This document shows positions 1 through 8,343 of a stretch of 64,000 nucleotides of DNA, one piece after another. Source of the stretch: Burkholderia sp. OK233 (GTDB lineage Bacteria; Pseudomonadota; Gammaproteobacteria; Burkholderiales; Burkholderiaceae); contig NZ_OCSR01000002.1 of assembly GCF_900230185.1 (NCBI RefSeq), positions 744,001-808,000 on the forward strand. Reading direction: 5' to 3'. Both the position numbers and the translations under genes were made by a program. The notes beneath the pieces were generated by a model. The model ran no database searches, was not told the origin of the DNA, and was given only the letters and a program-made list of their open reading frames with translations. Numbering within the stretch: position 1 is the stretch's first letter; each line of letters starts with the position of its first letter.

Positions 1-1983
1 CTCCGGTCGCTCCTCGCCAGGTCGCTGGGTGGGCGCTTCCGGGCCTTCCTGGCCGGAATGGGCGCGACTGCAGCATTGCAAAGCAGCGCGACGACCGGCC
101 TCATGGTTGAGGGATTCGCTGCGGAGGGGCTCGTCGGGCTTGTGCCCGCGCTTGCCGTCATGCTGGGCGCAAACGTCGGCGCAACGTTGATCGTGCAGGT
201 GCTGTCGCTCGACGCCGCAGCCGCCGTTTCGCCTGCCCTGATCCTTGTGGGCGCGCTGATGTTCCGCAAAGTATCGAACACGCGTGCACACGACCTGGGA
301 CGCATGTTCATTGGTCTGGGCCTGATGCTACTCGCGCTGCATCATCTGCTCGAGTTGATGACCGACTACGAGGATGCCCCAAGCCTTCGCATGCTGCTGG
401 GCGCTGCGTCCACCGTACCGGTCGTCGATGTTCTGCTGGCTGCGGGTTTGACATGGGCCGCAGATTCGAACGTCGCGGCGGTCTTGCTCATCACCTCGCT
501 TTGCGCGCGGAACGTCGTTCCGCCCAATACGGCTTTCGCGCTGGTGATGGGCGCGAACCTCGGCACCGCAATCAACCCCGTACTGGCAGGAACGGCACCA
601 TACGATCCCATCCTGAAGCGGCTGCCGGTCGGGAACCTGCTCACAAGGGTAACCGGCGTTGTGTTGGCCCTTGCAGCACTCGGACCAATCGGCCGCTTCA
701 TGGTCACCATGGAACCGGACAATGCGCGTGTGGTCGCGGATTTTCATACGCTCTTCAACGTTGCTCTCGCCTGCGTATTCCTGCCGATGCTTCCGCTCTA
801 TGCGAGCCTGTTGAACCGATTACTGCCTTCACCCGTGGCCGTCGCCGATCCGCAGCGGTCGCCTTACCTCCGTTCCACCTCCAACCGGATTCCAGCCGGG
901 GCGCCCGAGATCGTACCCAAAGCACTCCGGTTCCTCGATCGCTTCGGCGAAATGCTATCGGGCACCCATGCAGCACCGTCAGATCGCGAGCGCAAGCTCA
1001 TTGCTGAGGTACGCCCGCATGACGATATTCTGGACAGCCTGAACGGCGCAGCCAGGACTTACCGCACGTCTACCAGTGCCGGGCAGATCGAGGCGACGAC
1101 GCATCCGCGCCTCGATAAGAAAGTCAACGTGGCCTATCGCGAGGAGAACGGGCGAATCGATGTGCAGCCGGGCAGCGGCCACTCGCTGGAACACGTCGGC
1201 CCGGATGGCAACGCAAAAACGTACTACCCCGCAAGCTCCCTCTGGCTCACCTTGCAGGATCTCCAGGTCGTTCAACAACTGGAACCTGCCGAGGGAGAAA
1301 CGCGATCCACCCTTACTACCTGTGTCCGTGGGACTGCTTTCTTTGATGACGCTCGCCTGTCAATTATTGGTGAACACGGGAACAGCACCCGCAAGGTCCA
1401 GATCTCGTTCGCGGGCAGAGAAATCCGTTCGATAGACCGGCAAGGCTTGCGCGAATGGCAAGACAAACTCGGTACGACTTTTTCGGACGTCCCGCTGGGC
1501 ACGGCAAGGCTCGGCTACAACCCGACGGACCGGGAGATGCAGGAACCTGATCAGTGGTGGGCGTCTTGCCATGTGCCGGAAAGCAGTATGACGGCGCTGA
1601 TACAGGGGGTCGAGGCCGGCCGCCTTACCGCGGTCAAGGTTGGTCTGTGTCTGAAGAACATCTATATGTCGGAGCAGGTGTTTGCTGATCTTCCGGGGGA
1701 GTCGTACCTGTTCCTCAGGCCGGGTGAGGAAGGTACCGCTATGGAATCGCCGGAAATCGCGAGCGGATATGTTGTTCATCTCGCGCTCGACTTCGGAAAA
1801 ATCAGCTTCGACGCGCTCGATCAACGCGACAGCTCACACGAGGGTCAGCAGCAAACAAACGCTGGTGACGCAACCGCGATGAACGCACTTGTCGAGAGGC
1901 TGAGCACGCTCGTCGTCAGCCTGAAATGGCTTGCGGTACTTGTCGCCATCCTGGTTATCGTTTTCGCATTTAAAAATCGATGA
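1..1983 (+). CDS. Na/Pi symporter family protein with foreign C-terminal half (5' partial)
   Basis: The frame is open from base 1, so the N-terminus lies outside the window. The first ~270 visible codons are a Na+/phosphate cotransporter (PNaS family): the QSSAT signature falls just after codon 20, followed by LGANVGATL and, in the second repeat, GANLGTAINP. The second repeat reads ADSNVA where I would expect a QSS/HSS-type motif. A PhoU-like helix starts (RFLDRFGEML...DDILDSLN) and stops after about 40 residues. The remaining ~290 residues are soluble, with no similarity I recognise, and end in one hydrophobic helix (SLKWLAVLVAILVIVFAF) before the stop. I see no frameshift at the junction near base 1070. 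Phosphate transport is therefore uncertain; it may be a natural fusion or the product of an in-frame deletion. Confidence 0.8.
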   Translation, partial: LRSLLARSLGGRFRAFLAGMGATAALQSSATTGLMVEGFAAEGLVGLVPALAVMLGANVGATLIVQVLSLDAAAAVSPALILVGALMFRKVSNTRAHDLGRMFIGLGLMLLALHHLLELMTDYEDAPSLRMLLGAASTVPVVDVLLAAGLTWAADSNVAAVLLITSLCARNVVPPNTAFALVMGANLGTAINPVLAGTAPYDPILKRLPVGNLLTRVTGVVLALAALGPIGRFMVTMEPDNARVVADFHTLFNVALACVFLPMLPLYASLLNRLLPSPVAVADPQRSPYLRSTSNRIPAGAPEIVPKALRFLDRFGEMLSGTHAAPSDRERKLIAEVRPHDDILDSLNGAARTYRTSTSAGQIEATTHPRLDKKVNVAYREENGRIDVQPGSGHSLEHVGPDGNAKTYYPASSLWLTLQDLQVVQQLEPAEGETRSTLTTCVRGTAFFDDARLSIIGEHGNSTRKVQISFAGREIRSIDRQGLREWQDKLGTTFSDVPLGTARLGYNPTDREMQEPDQWWASCHVPESSMTALIQGVEAGRLTAVKVGLCLKNIYMSEQVFADLPGESYLFLRPGEEGTAMESPEIASGYVVHLALDFGKISFDALDQRDSSHEGQQQTNAGDATAMNALVERLSTLVVSLKWLAVLVAILVIVFAFKNR

Positions 1984-2047
1984 CCGAACCATTGGTTCGC
2001 TCGCGTACGGCAATTGGACTGCCCGCGTGACCATCCATACATGGCGC

Positions 2048-2449
2048 CTACTTGGCCCTCGACCGGATCTCGGCAGCCAAGAGGTCGTGGTGATGTGTGG
2101 CAATTTGCCATGTGTTTCCCCACGGATCTCTTACCATCGCTCGCCTGTCGCCGTATGGCATGTCGGTCGGAACTTCGAGCGAGATCGCATTCGCCGCAAT
2201 CGCTCGCTGGAAGGTCGAATCGGCGTCCTCAACGTAGACATACAGAAATGCCGGCATCGGATCGCGAAGGCCGTCTCCGCCGCTAACCATCACGACGGAA
2301 TCGCCGATCATGATTTCGGCAGGCAGCCCGTGACGGAATTCGCCCTGTGCCTGAAACACCATCTTGATGAATGTGATCAGGTTTTCCGGATCCCGTACGA
2401 CGATTCGGGGCGTGACGGTATGCCATCCATCAGGCTGAAATTTAGCCAT
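2048..2449 (-). CDS. VOC family (glyoxalase/bleomycin-resistance fold) protein
   Basis: 133 residues when started at the ATG at 2449; the frame stays open further upstream, but the family homology begins here (KFQPDGWHTVTPRIVV). It has one beta-alpha-beta-beta-beta repeat pair typical of PhnB-like VOC proteins: FIKMVF in the first helix, FLYVYVEDAD in the middle, and YGDRRAMVRDPWGNTWQIATH at the end, the usual closing signature. VOC proteins are cytosolic metal-dependent enzymes or binding proteins; the substrate cannot be told. It lies downstream of the tag-like gene on the same strand. Confidence 0.8.
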   Translation of the reverse strand: MAKFQPDGWHTVTPRIVVRDPENLITFIKMVFQAQGEFRHGLPAEIMIGDSVVMVSGGDGLRDPMPAFLYVYVEDADSTFQRAIAANAISLEVPTDMPYGDRRAMVRDPWGNTWQIATHHHDLLAAEIRSRAK

Positions 2450-2613
2450 GTTGCGCAGCCTCGGAAGTGATTCGCAAGGGCATTGTCCTCCGAACGCCGG
2501 ATGTCCGCAAAGGGGCGAACTGAGTCCCACGCGCCGGCGGAGTTCGACGAACAGAAGAAGGCATCTACCAGCCGTTGACAATTTCCGTCTGGCCGGCAGC
2601 CACCTTTTACCGG

Positions 2614-3231
2614 TCACTCTGACGGCCAGACCCCTGAACTCCCACGACGGTGACTGTCCAGCAAATGCGTGTCGACAATCCCTACTGCTTCCATAAGCGC
2701 GTGCATCGTCGTGGGACCGACGAACGAGAAACCTTTTTTACGAAGTGCCTTGCTCAGTGCGACCGACTCCTCTGAGACTGTGGGAACTTCGTCAATCGTT
2801 CGGGGACAAGGCGTGCTCGCCGGCTGAAATGACCAGATAAACCTGGCGAGGCCTCCGTCCTGGCGCAGTTCGATCGTCGCGATCGCGTTTTTCATCGTCG
2901 CCAGTATCTTGGCGCGATTGCGTATGATTCCGGAATCGGCGAGAAGACGCTGCACGTGCTGCTCGTCGAAGCGCGCGACTGTGTCGGGGTCGAAGTCGCA
3001 GAATGCGGCACGAAATGCGTCCCTCTTCCTGAGAATCGTCGCCCACGACAACCCTGACTGGAACGCCTCCAGCGAAAGTCTTTCAAACAATCCTCTTTCG
3101 TCTCGTACCGGCATCCCCCATTCAGTGTCGTAGTAGGTGCGCAGCATTACGTCAACCGCTGCCCATGGAGGCCGGGCCAGACCGTCATCGCCGATGACAA
3201 CACTTCGCGCAGGAGCGGGCGAATTGTTCAC
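2614..3231 (-). CDS. tag: DNA-3-methyladenine glycosylase I-like protein
   Basis: 205 residues from a GTG at 3231, preceded by GGAACGAG; a TTG at 3327 in the same frame is less likely because the extra residues look non-coding. TAG excises 3-methyladenine from alkylated DNA in base excision repair. The family core is clear: YYDTEWGMPVRDERGLFERL, then LEAFQSGLSW, which keeps the catalytic-pocket Glu and Trp (Glu38 and Trp46 in E. coli TAG). The zinc snap of E. coli TAG (Cys4, His17, His175, Cys179) is mostly lost: Pro stands for Cys4, Tyr for His17, and the C-terminal pair reads H-x3-S. The protein may fold without zinc. Confidence 0.82.
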   Translation of the reverse strand: MNNSPAPARSVVIGDDGLARPPWAAVDVMLRTYYDTEWGMPVRDERGLFERLSLEAFQSGLSWATILRKRDAFRAAFCDFDPDTVARFDEQHVQRLLADSGIIRNRAKILATMKNAIATIELRQDGGLARFIWSFQPASTPCPRTIDEVPTVSEESVALSKALRKKGFSFVGPTTMHALMEAVGIVDTHLLDSHRRGSSGVWPSE

Positions 3232-3455
3232 CTCGTTCCGCGCGGTCCTGCGAGCCGATTTCGCCGTCGCACCCAATTCAATTCTCCATTCCCCAGGTTC
3301 CACCGTATATCTTAGCTTCAGCCGCAAGATTCGAATCGAAACCTTTCACGCCGGCACCTTCGTGACCGTGCATCTGGATATCCGGATTCGCCAGGACAGC
3401 AAACTTCGGGTTGCGCAGGGCTTAGCCGGATGCGAACGCATGCAAGCCAGCGAGA

Positions 3456-4091
3456 TCACGCGCGGCGTCTGAACCATCCGGTGAGAGACAGGCGGTCGCG
3501 CGTCGCGGGCAATACCTCGTGCAACATATCGGCGGATAGAAACACCGCGATCCGGCTGCCAACCGGAGCGATGTCCCGCATACCCAAACCCTCTGGATGC
3601 AGTCGCAATGCACCGCCATGCTCAGGCAACCAGTCGGCATTCAGATAGACGACGCACGACACCGTGCGGCTGTCGTCGTGGCGAAACTGATCGCGGTGTT
3701 GCAGATACGAAGCACCTGGCCTATAGAGCGCGAAATGGCTTTCGTATTCTTCGAGCCCCAGAAAAAGCCTGTGATTCAACGTGATACGCAGCGCTTCCAT
3801 GATCGCGAGGTACCGGTCGCAGGCTTCGGATTGGCCCGCTTCCAGCCACCGGATCCGGTCGTCGCGGATGTTGGGTTGGAGCGAACGCGCCGCGCCCTGG
3901 CTGACCCGCGCCAGTGTGAGCATCCCGGCTGCTGCAAGCGTCGTACATTCCAGCGCTAGCGCAAGCGTCAGGTCCGGTGGAAAAAAATTGTCCTGTTCTG
4001 ACCAGCCATGGAGACGAAGGTCATCCACGATTCGTCGATGCCCTTCGTCTCCGGGCACGTCGGAGCGCGCCGGTGAGTATGATCGGTTCAC
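3456..4091 (-). CDS. Fe(II)/2-oxoglutarate-dependent oxygenase (prolyl 4-hydroxylase-like)
   Basis: 211 residues from a GTG start behind a good ribosome site (GAAGGAACAGGCA-GTG). The double-stranded beta-helix carries the iron triad as HRD in LQHRDQFRHDD and a distal His in DMLHEVLPAT, with the 2-oxoglutarate Arg nearby in RLSLTGWFRRR. VSCVVYLNADW and HGGALRLHPEG are typical of SM-20/P4Hc proteins. Such enzymes hydroxylate proteins or small molecules in the cytosol; no substrate is indicated by the neighbours. It lies alone between the tag-like gene and a small hypothetical gene. Confidence 0.85.
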   Translation of the reverse strand: MNRSYSPARSDVPGDEGHRRIVDDLRLHGWSEQDNFFPPDLTLALALECTTLAAAGMLTLARVSQGAARSLQPNIRDDRIRWLEAGQSEACDRYLAIMEALRITLNHRLFLGLEEYESHFALYRPGASYLQHRDQFRHDDSRTVSCVVYLNADWLPEHGGALRLHPEGLGMRDIAPVGSRIAVFLSADMLHEVLPATRDRLSLTGWFRRRA

Positions 4092-4225
4092 TGCCTGTTC
4101 CTTCGAACGAAGGTGCTGATTAGGAATTCGAACTGTCGTCCGAGAGATATGAGAGAGGTGGGGTCGACGCGGTTAGTCAACCGCAATCACGATCGATTCT
4201 TCGTGCGCCGACGCCCCGTACGACT

Positions 4226-4546
4226 TCATTCGAGGTATGGATGACTCTGGCGTTGCGTCCACTGGAGCGTGAGTTCAAGCGCTGTGAGCCGGTCCAGTTC
4301 CGTGCGCCCGGCTGCTGTAAGCATTGCGATGTCAACGGGTGGACTATACGCGTCCGCACGAGCAGAATTGGCCGCGAGATAACGCGATGTTCGTTCTGGT
4401 TGGCGCACCCAATCGATAAAGCCCAGCACGTGCAGCACATCGAGCACGACCGGATGCCGGCCGCGCACGATCTGGCGATGCAGCGTCTGGCGTAATGCTT
4501 CCAGTGCGTCGGCATGCGACACGCGGCGGGCGGCGGTGGTTCGCAT
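4226..4546 (-). CDS. Small conserved-looking hypothetical protein downstream of HU
   Basis: 106 residues, starting 8 nt after the HU stop codon, so probably co-transcribed with it. It is basic and helical (EALRQTLHRQIVRGRHPVVLD, then TAAGRTELDRLTALELTLQW), with no cysteines, signal peptide or membrane helix. I recognise no family. The ribosome site is weak (AGGCGTCGCG), which fits coupling to HU translation. The call rests on codon usage and tight placement. Confidence 0.5.
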   Translation of the reverse strand: MRTTAARRVSHADALEALRQTLHRQIVRGRHPVVLDVLHVLGFIDWVRQPERTSRYLAANSARADAYSPPVDIAMLTAAGRTELDRLTALELTLQWTQRQSHPYLE

Positions 4547-4554
4547 CGCGACGC

Positions 4555-4848
4555 CTACTTCTTAACCTTGTCGACCATGTTCACCGCTTCCTTGAACGCC
4601 TTCCCGGCAGTGAATTTCACCGTTTTTGCGGCTGCGATTTTGATTTCTTCCCCTGTCCTTGGGTTGCGTCCGGTCCGTGCCGCGCGGGAGCCGGTACCGA
4701 AGCTACCAAATCCGACTAGTTGCACAGTGTCGCCTTTAACGAGCGATTTCGTGATGATCCCAAGCAACGCGTCGAGTTGCTCGCTGGTGATTACCTTCGT
4801 CTGTCCGGTCTTGCCGGCAATCGCATCGACCAGTTCCTGTTTATTCAT
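4555..4848 (-). CDS. hup: HU-family nucleoid protein
   Basis: 97 residues, slightly longer than the usual 90. It begins NKQELVDAIAGKTG, has the GFGSFGTGSRAARTGRNP arm with the intercalating proline in GRNPRTGEEI, and ends in a lysine-rich tail. HU binds and bends DNA without sequence specificity and compacts the nucleoid. A strong ribosome site (GGAGCGAAAAAC-ATG) precedes the start. Burkholderia genomes usually carry several HU/IHF paralogues, so this may be an accessory copy; an inverted repeat lies 55-71 nt upstream of the start. Confidence 0.95.
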   Translation of the reverse strand: MNKQELVDAIAGKTGQTKVITSEQLDALLGIITKSLVKGDTVQLVGFGSFGTGSRAARTGRNPRTGEEIKIAAAKTVKFTAGKAFKEAVNMVDKVKK

Positions 4849-4902
4849 GTTTTTCGCTCCAGAAAGGAAGAACTGCTATCCGGTGGTCTTCTCGACTGCC
4901 AG

Positions 4903-4919
4903 ATGGTGCTAGACACCAT
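4903..4919. promoter_or_regulatory. Inverted repeat upstream of HU gene
   Basis: Perfect 6-bp arms ATGGTG and CACCAT around a 5-nt centre, 55-71 nt before the HU start codon. It could be an operator or overlap the promoter; no known factor is assigned. Confidence 0.35.
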
Positions 4920-5102
4920 ATATTCGGCCCGGCGCAGGCGAACGCTACAAGGACGTGCCGCCTCCGATTGAAGCGACACACCACTATACCGTATGGCGAC
5001 AAGTCCGCGCTGTTAGGGCTGATCGCCGACATGAGCGCGCGATGATCTGTTCGGCGGTGAATCGACTCTTGCGCGTCGCGCGCCCTGGTTAAGGTGACGA
5101 AC

Positions 5103-6026
5103 CTATCGGCTGGCAGCGTTCTGTGAGGGGTTTGTCATCGCTTTATCCAGTTTCTCCAGGAGAAATTCGGCGAAGACCGCTACTGCGGGTGGCACCGGTG
5201 GGCGGCTCGTGTAGACGAGCTGCAGGCCGAGGCCAGTGCCGGCGCGCCGATAGGTCGGCAGCACGCGTACCAGTTTCCCCTGCGCGATGATTGGCTCAAC
5301 TATTAACTGCGGCAGCAGCGCAATGCCCAGTCCCGCTATACATGCCTGCGCCAGCACTCGCATGTCATTAACCGCGAATCGGCTGTTGATCGACACTTCC
5401 TGGCTACCGCGTGGACCCTGCAGACGCCACGTATTGCGACCCTGGCGATTGGAAATCGTTAGACAGTCGTGTTCGGCCAGTTCACGCAGCGTGCGTGGTG
5501 CAGCGCGCCGTTCCAGGTAGGCCGGACTCGCTGCGAGGATCATTGCGCTCGGCGCCAGCCGACGTACCTTAAGGCCGCTACGGCTCTCGATGCCCATGCG
5601 CAAGGCCAGATCGATGCGCTCGGCGATCAGATCGGTAGGCGTATCGTCGAGCAGAAAGTCGACGCTGATGTGTGGATAGCGCGCGTAGAACTCCACCAAC
5701 CATTCCATGCGGAAGAATTCGAACAGGCCGGCCATCGCGGTGACGCGAACCGAGCCGGACGGTGTCTGCTCGTCTGCATGGAGTCGACCGATCTCGAGGA
5801 TCTGATCAAGCGCCGGCGCATAGCGCTCGAACAGCGCCTGACCTTCCGTGCTCGGTGCGAGTTTGCGAGTCGAGCGATGCAGCAGACGTGTGCCGAGTTG
5901 CCCTTCGAGTTGATCGATGCGCCGGCTCAGCGTATTTGCCGGCATCTGCAGACGCCGCGCCGCCTCGGAGAAGCTGCCGGCGCGGACGACCTGAACGAAC
6001 ATCGCCAGATCATTCAGATCGAGCAT
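5103..6026 (-). CDS. LysR-family transcriptional regulator
   Basis: 307 residues with the usual LysR layout: winged HTH at about residues 5-60 (DLAMFVQVVRAGSFSEAARRLQ, then the second helix in NTLSRRIDQLE), then a substrate-binding-like effector domain. It is divergent from the yceI-like gene at 6218, with a dyad 17-31 nt upstream of its own start. In this family that arrangement usually means control of the divergent gene and autoregulation. The inducer is unknown. Confidence 0.9.
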   Translation of the reverse strand: MLDLNDLAMFVQVVRAGSFSEAARRLQMPANTLSRRIDQLEGQLGTRLLHRSTRKLAPSTEGQALFERYAPALDQILEIGRLHADEQTPSGSVRVTAMAGLFEFFRMEWLVEFYARYPHISVDFLLDDTPTDLIAERIDLALRMGIESRSGLKVRRLAPSAMILAASPAYLERRAAPRTLRELAEHDCLTISNRQGRNTWRLQGPRGSQEVSINSRFAVNDMRVLAQACIAGLGIALLPQLIVEPIIAQGKLVRVLPTYRRAGTGLGLQLVYTSRPPVPPAVAVFAEFLLEKLDKAMTNPSQNAASR

Positions 6027-6043
6027 GACATCTCTCCATAAAT

Positions 6044-6058
6044 GGATTAATCAAATCC
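6044..6058. promoter_or_regulatory. Probable LysR-type operator
   Basis: GGATT-N5-AATCC dyad in the LysR/YceI intergenic gap. It contains the T-N11-A-like symmetry typical of LysR sites and sits just upstream of the regulator start, where autoregulatory sites are found. Confidence 0.4.
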
Positions 6059-6217
6059 GATTTTACCATCTAGTGTGAAGCGGCTTTAATCCCCATACTT
6101 GGTGTGTCACACAGGAGGTGGCCGTAAAAGTCATTCTCCCGCTCCACTCTACGGTGGCATTGCATATCCCCGATACCGCGCACGGGCGCGGCAACTTAAT
6201 GATTCAAGGAAACTGAT

Positions 6218-6796
6218 TTGAAGAAGCATCTGATGATTGCGGCTGGTGCACTCGCCGCCTCACTGTCGTTTTCGGCCTTCGCGGACGTGTCGGCGTACCA
6301 GCTTGATCCGGACCACACGTACCCGAGTTTCGAGGCCGACCACATCGGCGGCCTGTCGGTCTGGCGTGGCAAGTTCGACAAGTCGCAGGGCACGGTGACG
6401 CTCGATCGCGCTGCAGAGACCGGCACCGTTGAAGTGACGACCGGCATTGCGTCGATCCACACGGGTAGCACGAAGCTCGACCAGAACCTGCAGTCGGATC
6501 AGTTCTTCGACGCGTCGAAGTTCCCGGAAGCAACCTACAAGGGCACGATCAAGTTCAAGGGCGACAAGCCGGCCTCTGTCGTCGGCAATCTGACGATGCA
6601 CGGCGTGACCCGGCCGCTGACGCTAAAAATCGACTCGTTCAAGTGCATGCCCCATCCGATGCTCAAGCGTGAAGTGTGCGGCGTCGACGCGGTGGGCGAA
6701 TTCGATCGCAGCGACTTCGGCGTCGACTTTGGCAAGGCGTACGGCTTCAGTATGAAGACCAGGCTGCTCATCTCGGCCGAAGCACTGAAACAGTAA
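6218..6796 (+). CDS. YceI-family periplasmic lipid-binding protein
   Basis: 192 residues starting at TTG behind CAAGGAAACTGAT. A signal peptide (KKHLMIAAGALAASLSFSAFA) precedes the lipocalin-like YceI domain: YQLDPDHTYPSFEADHIGGL, a central VTTGIASIHTGS, and the closing GEFDRSDFGVDFGKAYGFSMK. YceI proteins bind polyisoprenoids or other hydrophobic ligands in the periplasm and are often base- or stress-induced. It is followed by NmrA-like and AhpD-like genes on the same strand, suggesting a small LysR-controlled stress set. Confidence 0.9.
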   Translation: MKKHLMIAAGALAASLSFSAFADVSAYQLDPDHTYPSFEADHIGGLSVWRGKFDKSQGTVTLDRAAETGTVEVTTGIASIHTGSTKLDQNLQSDQFFDASKFPEATYKGTIKFKGDKPASVVGNLTMHGVTRPLTLKIDSFKCMPHPMLKREVCGVDAVGEFDRSDFGVDFGKAYGFSMKTRLLISAEALKQ

Positions 6797-6867
6797 TCCC
6801 GTCGGACCACCGCGCTCGCTGCGTGAGATAGCACCGCCCTAACTAAATACCCCCATGGAGAACAACC

Positions 6868-7773
6868 ATGTCGAACACTCAGAAGCTCATCGCCGTCGTG
6901 GGCGCAACCGGCCAGCAAGGCGGCGCCGTTGTGCGCGCGCTGCAGGCGAGCGGTCAATTCAAAGTGCGCGCGTTGACGCGCAATCCGGCCACGCATCCGA
7001 AGCTGGGTGACGAAGTCGTTCTGGCGGATTTCAATCGCCCGGAAACACTTGCAGCCGCATTTGCCGGAGTACACGGCGTTTTCCTGGTGACCAATTCCTG
7101 GGAAGCACAAGATGACGAGCCCAAGCAGGCGCTCGCGGCCGTCAACGCGGCGAAAGACGCCGGCGTACAGCACTTCATCTGGTCGACGCTTCCCAATGTG
7201 GAGGCGATCAGCGGTGGCACGATCAATGTCCCGCACTTCACGGCCAAGGCGAAAGTCGAACCCATCGTAAGTGAAGCCGGATTTCCGTACCACACGTTCG
7301 TGATCGCGCCGTTCTATTACCAGAACCTGATCGGCCTGATGGCTCCGCAGAATCAACCGGATGGCGCCGTGGGTTGGGCACTGCCGCTTGATCCGGAGCG
7401 GCGCGTCATCCATATGGGCGACATCACGGAACTCGGTCGCCTCGTGGCCGGCGCGTTCGCGCAGCCGGAACTCGCCGGGCGCGGCGAACATTTAGCGCTG
7501 GTCGGCGATTTCCTGAGCTTCAACGAGATCATCGCCAGCCTGAATCAACAAGGAAACACGCTCTCGTTCAAGCAGGTCCCGCGCGAGGTTTTTGCCGGCT
7601 GGTTTCCGCACGCCGACGGTATCGCGGCGATGCTCGCCTACTTCGAAGCGCACACCTATCTTGGCTCGGATTCGCGCGATGCGATCGCGCTCGCTAACAA
7701 AGTCGCCGGGCAGCAGCCGACGAAGTTTTCCGCATGGGCCAAGGCAAACTTCACGATCCCGGCAGCCACCTGA
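6868..7773 (+). CDS. NmrA-like NAD(P)-binding protein
   Basis: 301 residues with an N-terminal Rossmann motif VVGATGQQGGAVVRAL and the atypical short-chain dehydrogenase layout of NmrA/HSCARG proteins (VLADFNRPETLAAAFAGVHGVFLVT). A Lys-containing segment (HFTAKAKVEPIV) replaces the usual YxxxK site. These proteins act as redox sensors or as NAD(P)H-dependent quinone or isoflavone-type reductases. It starts 71 nt after yceI and ends 39 nt before the AhpD-like gene, so the three are probably one operon. Confidence 0.88.
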   Translation: MSNTQKLIAVVGATGQQGGAVVRALQASGQFKVRALTRNPATHPKLGDEVVLADFNRPETLAAAFAGVHGVFLVTNSWEAQDDEPKQALAAVNAAKDAGVQHFIWSTLPNVEAISGGTINVPHFTAKAKVEPIVSEAGFPYHTFVIAPFYYQNLIGLMAPQNQPDGAVGWALPLDPERRVIHMGDITELGRLVAGAFAQPELAGRGEHLALVGDFLSFNEIIASLNQQGNTLSFKQVPREVFAGWFPHADGIAAMLAYFEAHTYLGSDSRDAIALANKVAGQQPTKFSAWAKANFTIPAAT

Positions 7774-7812
7774 ACGAAGTGCACTGATCAAACCACGAAC
7801 GAGCTAAGACCC

Positions 7813-8343
7813 ATGAGCCGAATTCCTACCCACACAGTCGAGAGCGCGCCTGATGCGTCGCGCCCGCTTCTGCAAAAGATTGCCCAGTCTGCGCCGACGG
7901 GACGTCCCCTGAACCTGCATGCCCAGATGGCGCATTCTCCGGCGGTGCTGGCGGCGTACGCGTCGCTGCGCGCGGTGACCGCCGAGCACGCCACCCTGGA
8001 TCCGAAGGTAAGCTGGGCGCTCAATCTCGCCACTGCGGCTACGGTCGGGAACGACTATATGATTGGCATCGCCAGTCGATTCGCCGGCATGAACGGTTGG
8101 ACTGAGGCGCAGATAGCCGCTCTGCGGACAGGCACAACAACGGGCGACGCCAGGGTCGACGCGCTGACCCGCGTGGTCAGGGAAGCGACTGCCCATTCGG
8201 GAAACGTCACCGACGCCACGTGGAAGGCCGCTCAACAAGTCGGCTGGAGCGATGAACACCTGACTGAGGCATTCGCGTTCCTGGGGCTGACGATGTTCAC
8301 GGGATACTTCCTCAGCTACGCGCGAACTGATACAGACGTCTGA
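7813..8343 (+). CDS. Carboxymuconolactone decarboxylase/AhpD-fold protein without catalytic cysteines
   Basis: 176 residues of all-helical CMD/AhpD fold (HAQMAHSPAVLAAYASLR, then NLATAATVGNDYMIGIASRF, then LTEAFAFLGLTMFTGYF). The CxxC plus His normally in the ATAATVGNDYMIGIAS helix is absent and the protein has no cysteine at all. Alkylhydroperoxidase activity through a disulfide is therefore unlikely; it may act like the cysteine-less decarboxylase branch or only bind a ligand. It is the last gene of the yceI-nmrA set. Confidence 0.82.
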   Translation: MSRIPTHTVESAPDASRPLLQKIAQSAPTGRPLNLHAQMAHSPAVLAAYASLRAVTAEHATLDPKVSWALNLATAATVGNDYMIGIASRFAGMNGWTEAQIAALRTGTTTGDARVDALTRVVREATAHSGNVTDATWKAAQQVGWSDEHLTEAFAFLGLTMFTGYFLSYARTDTDV

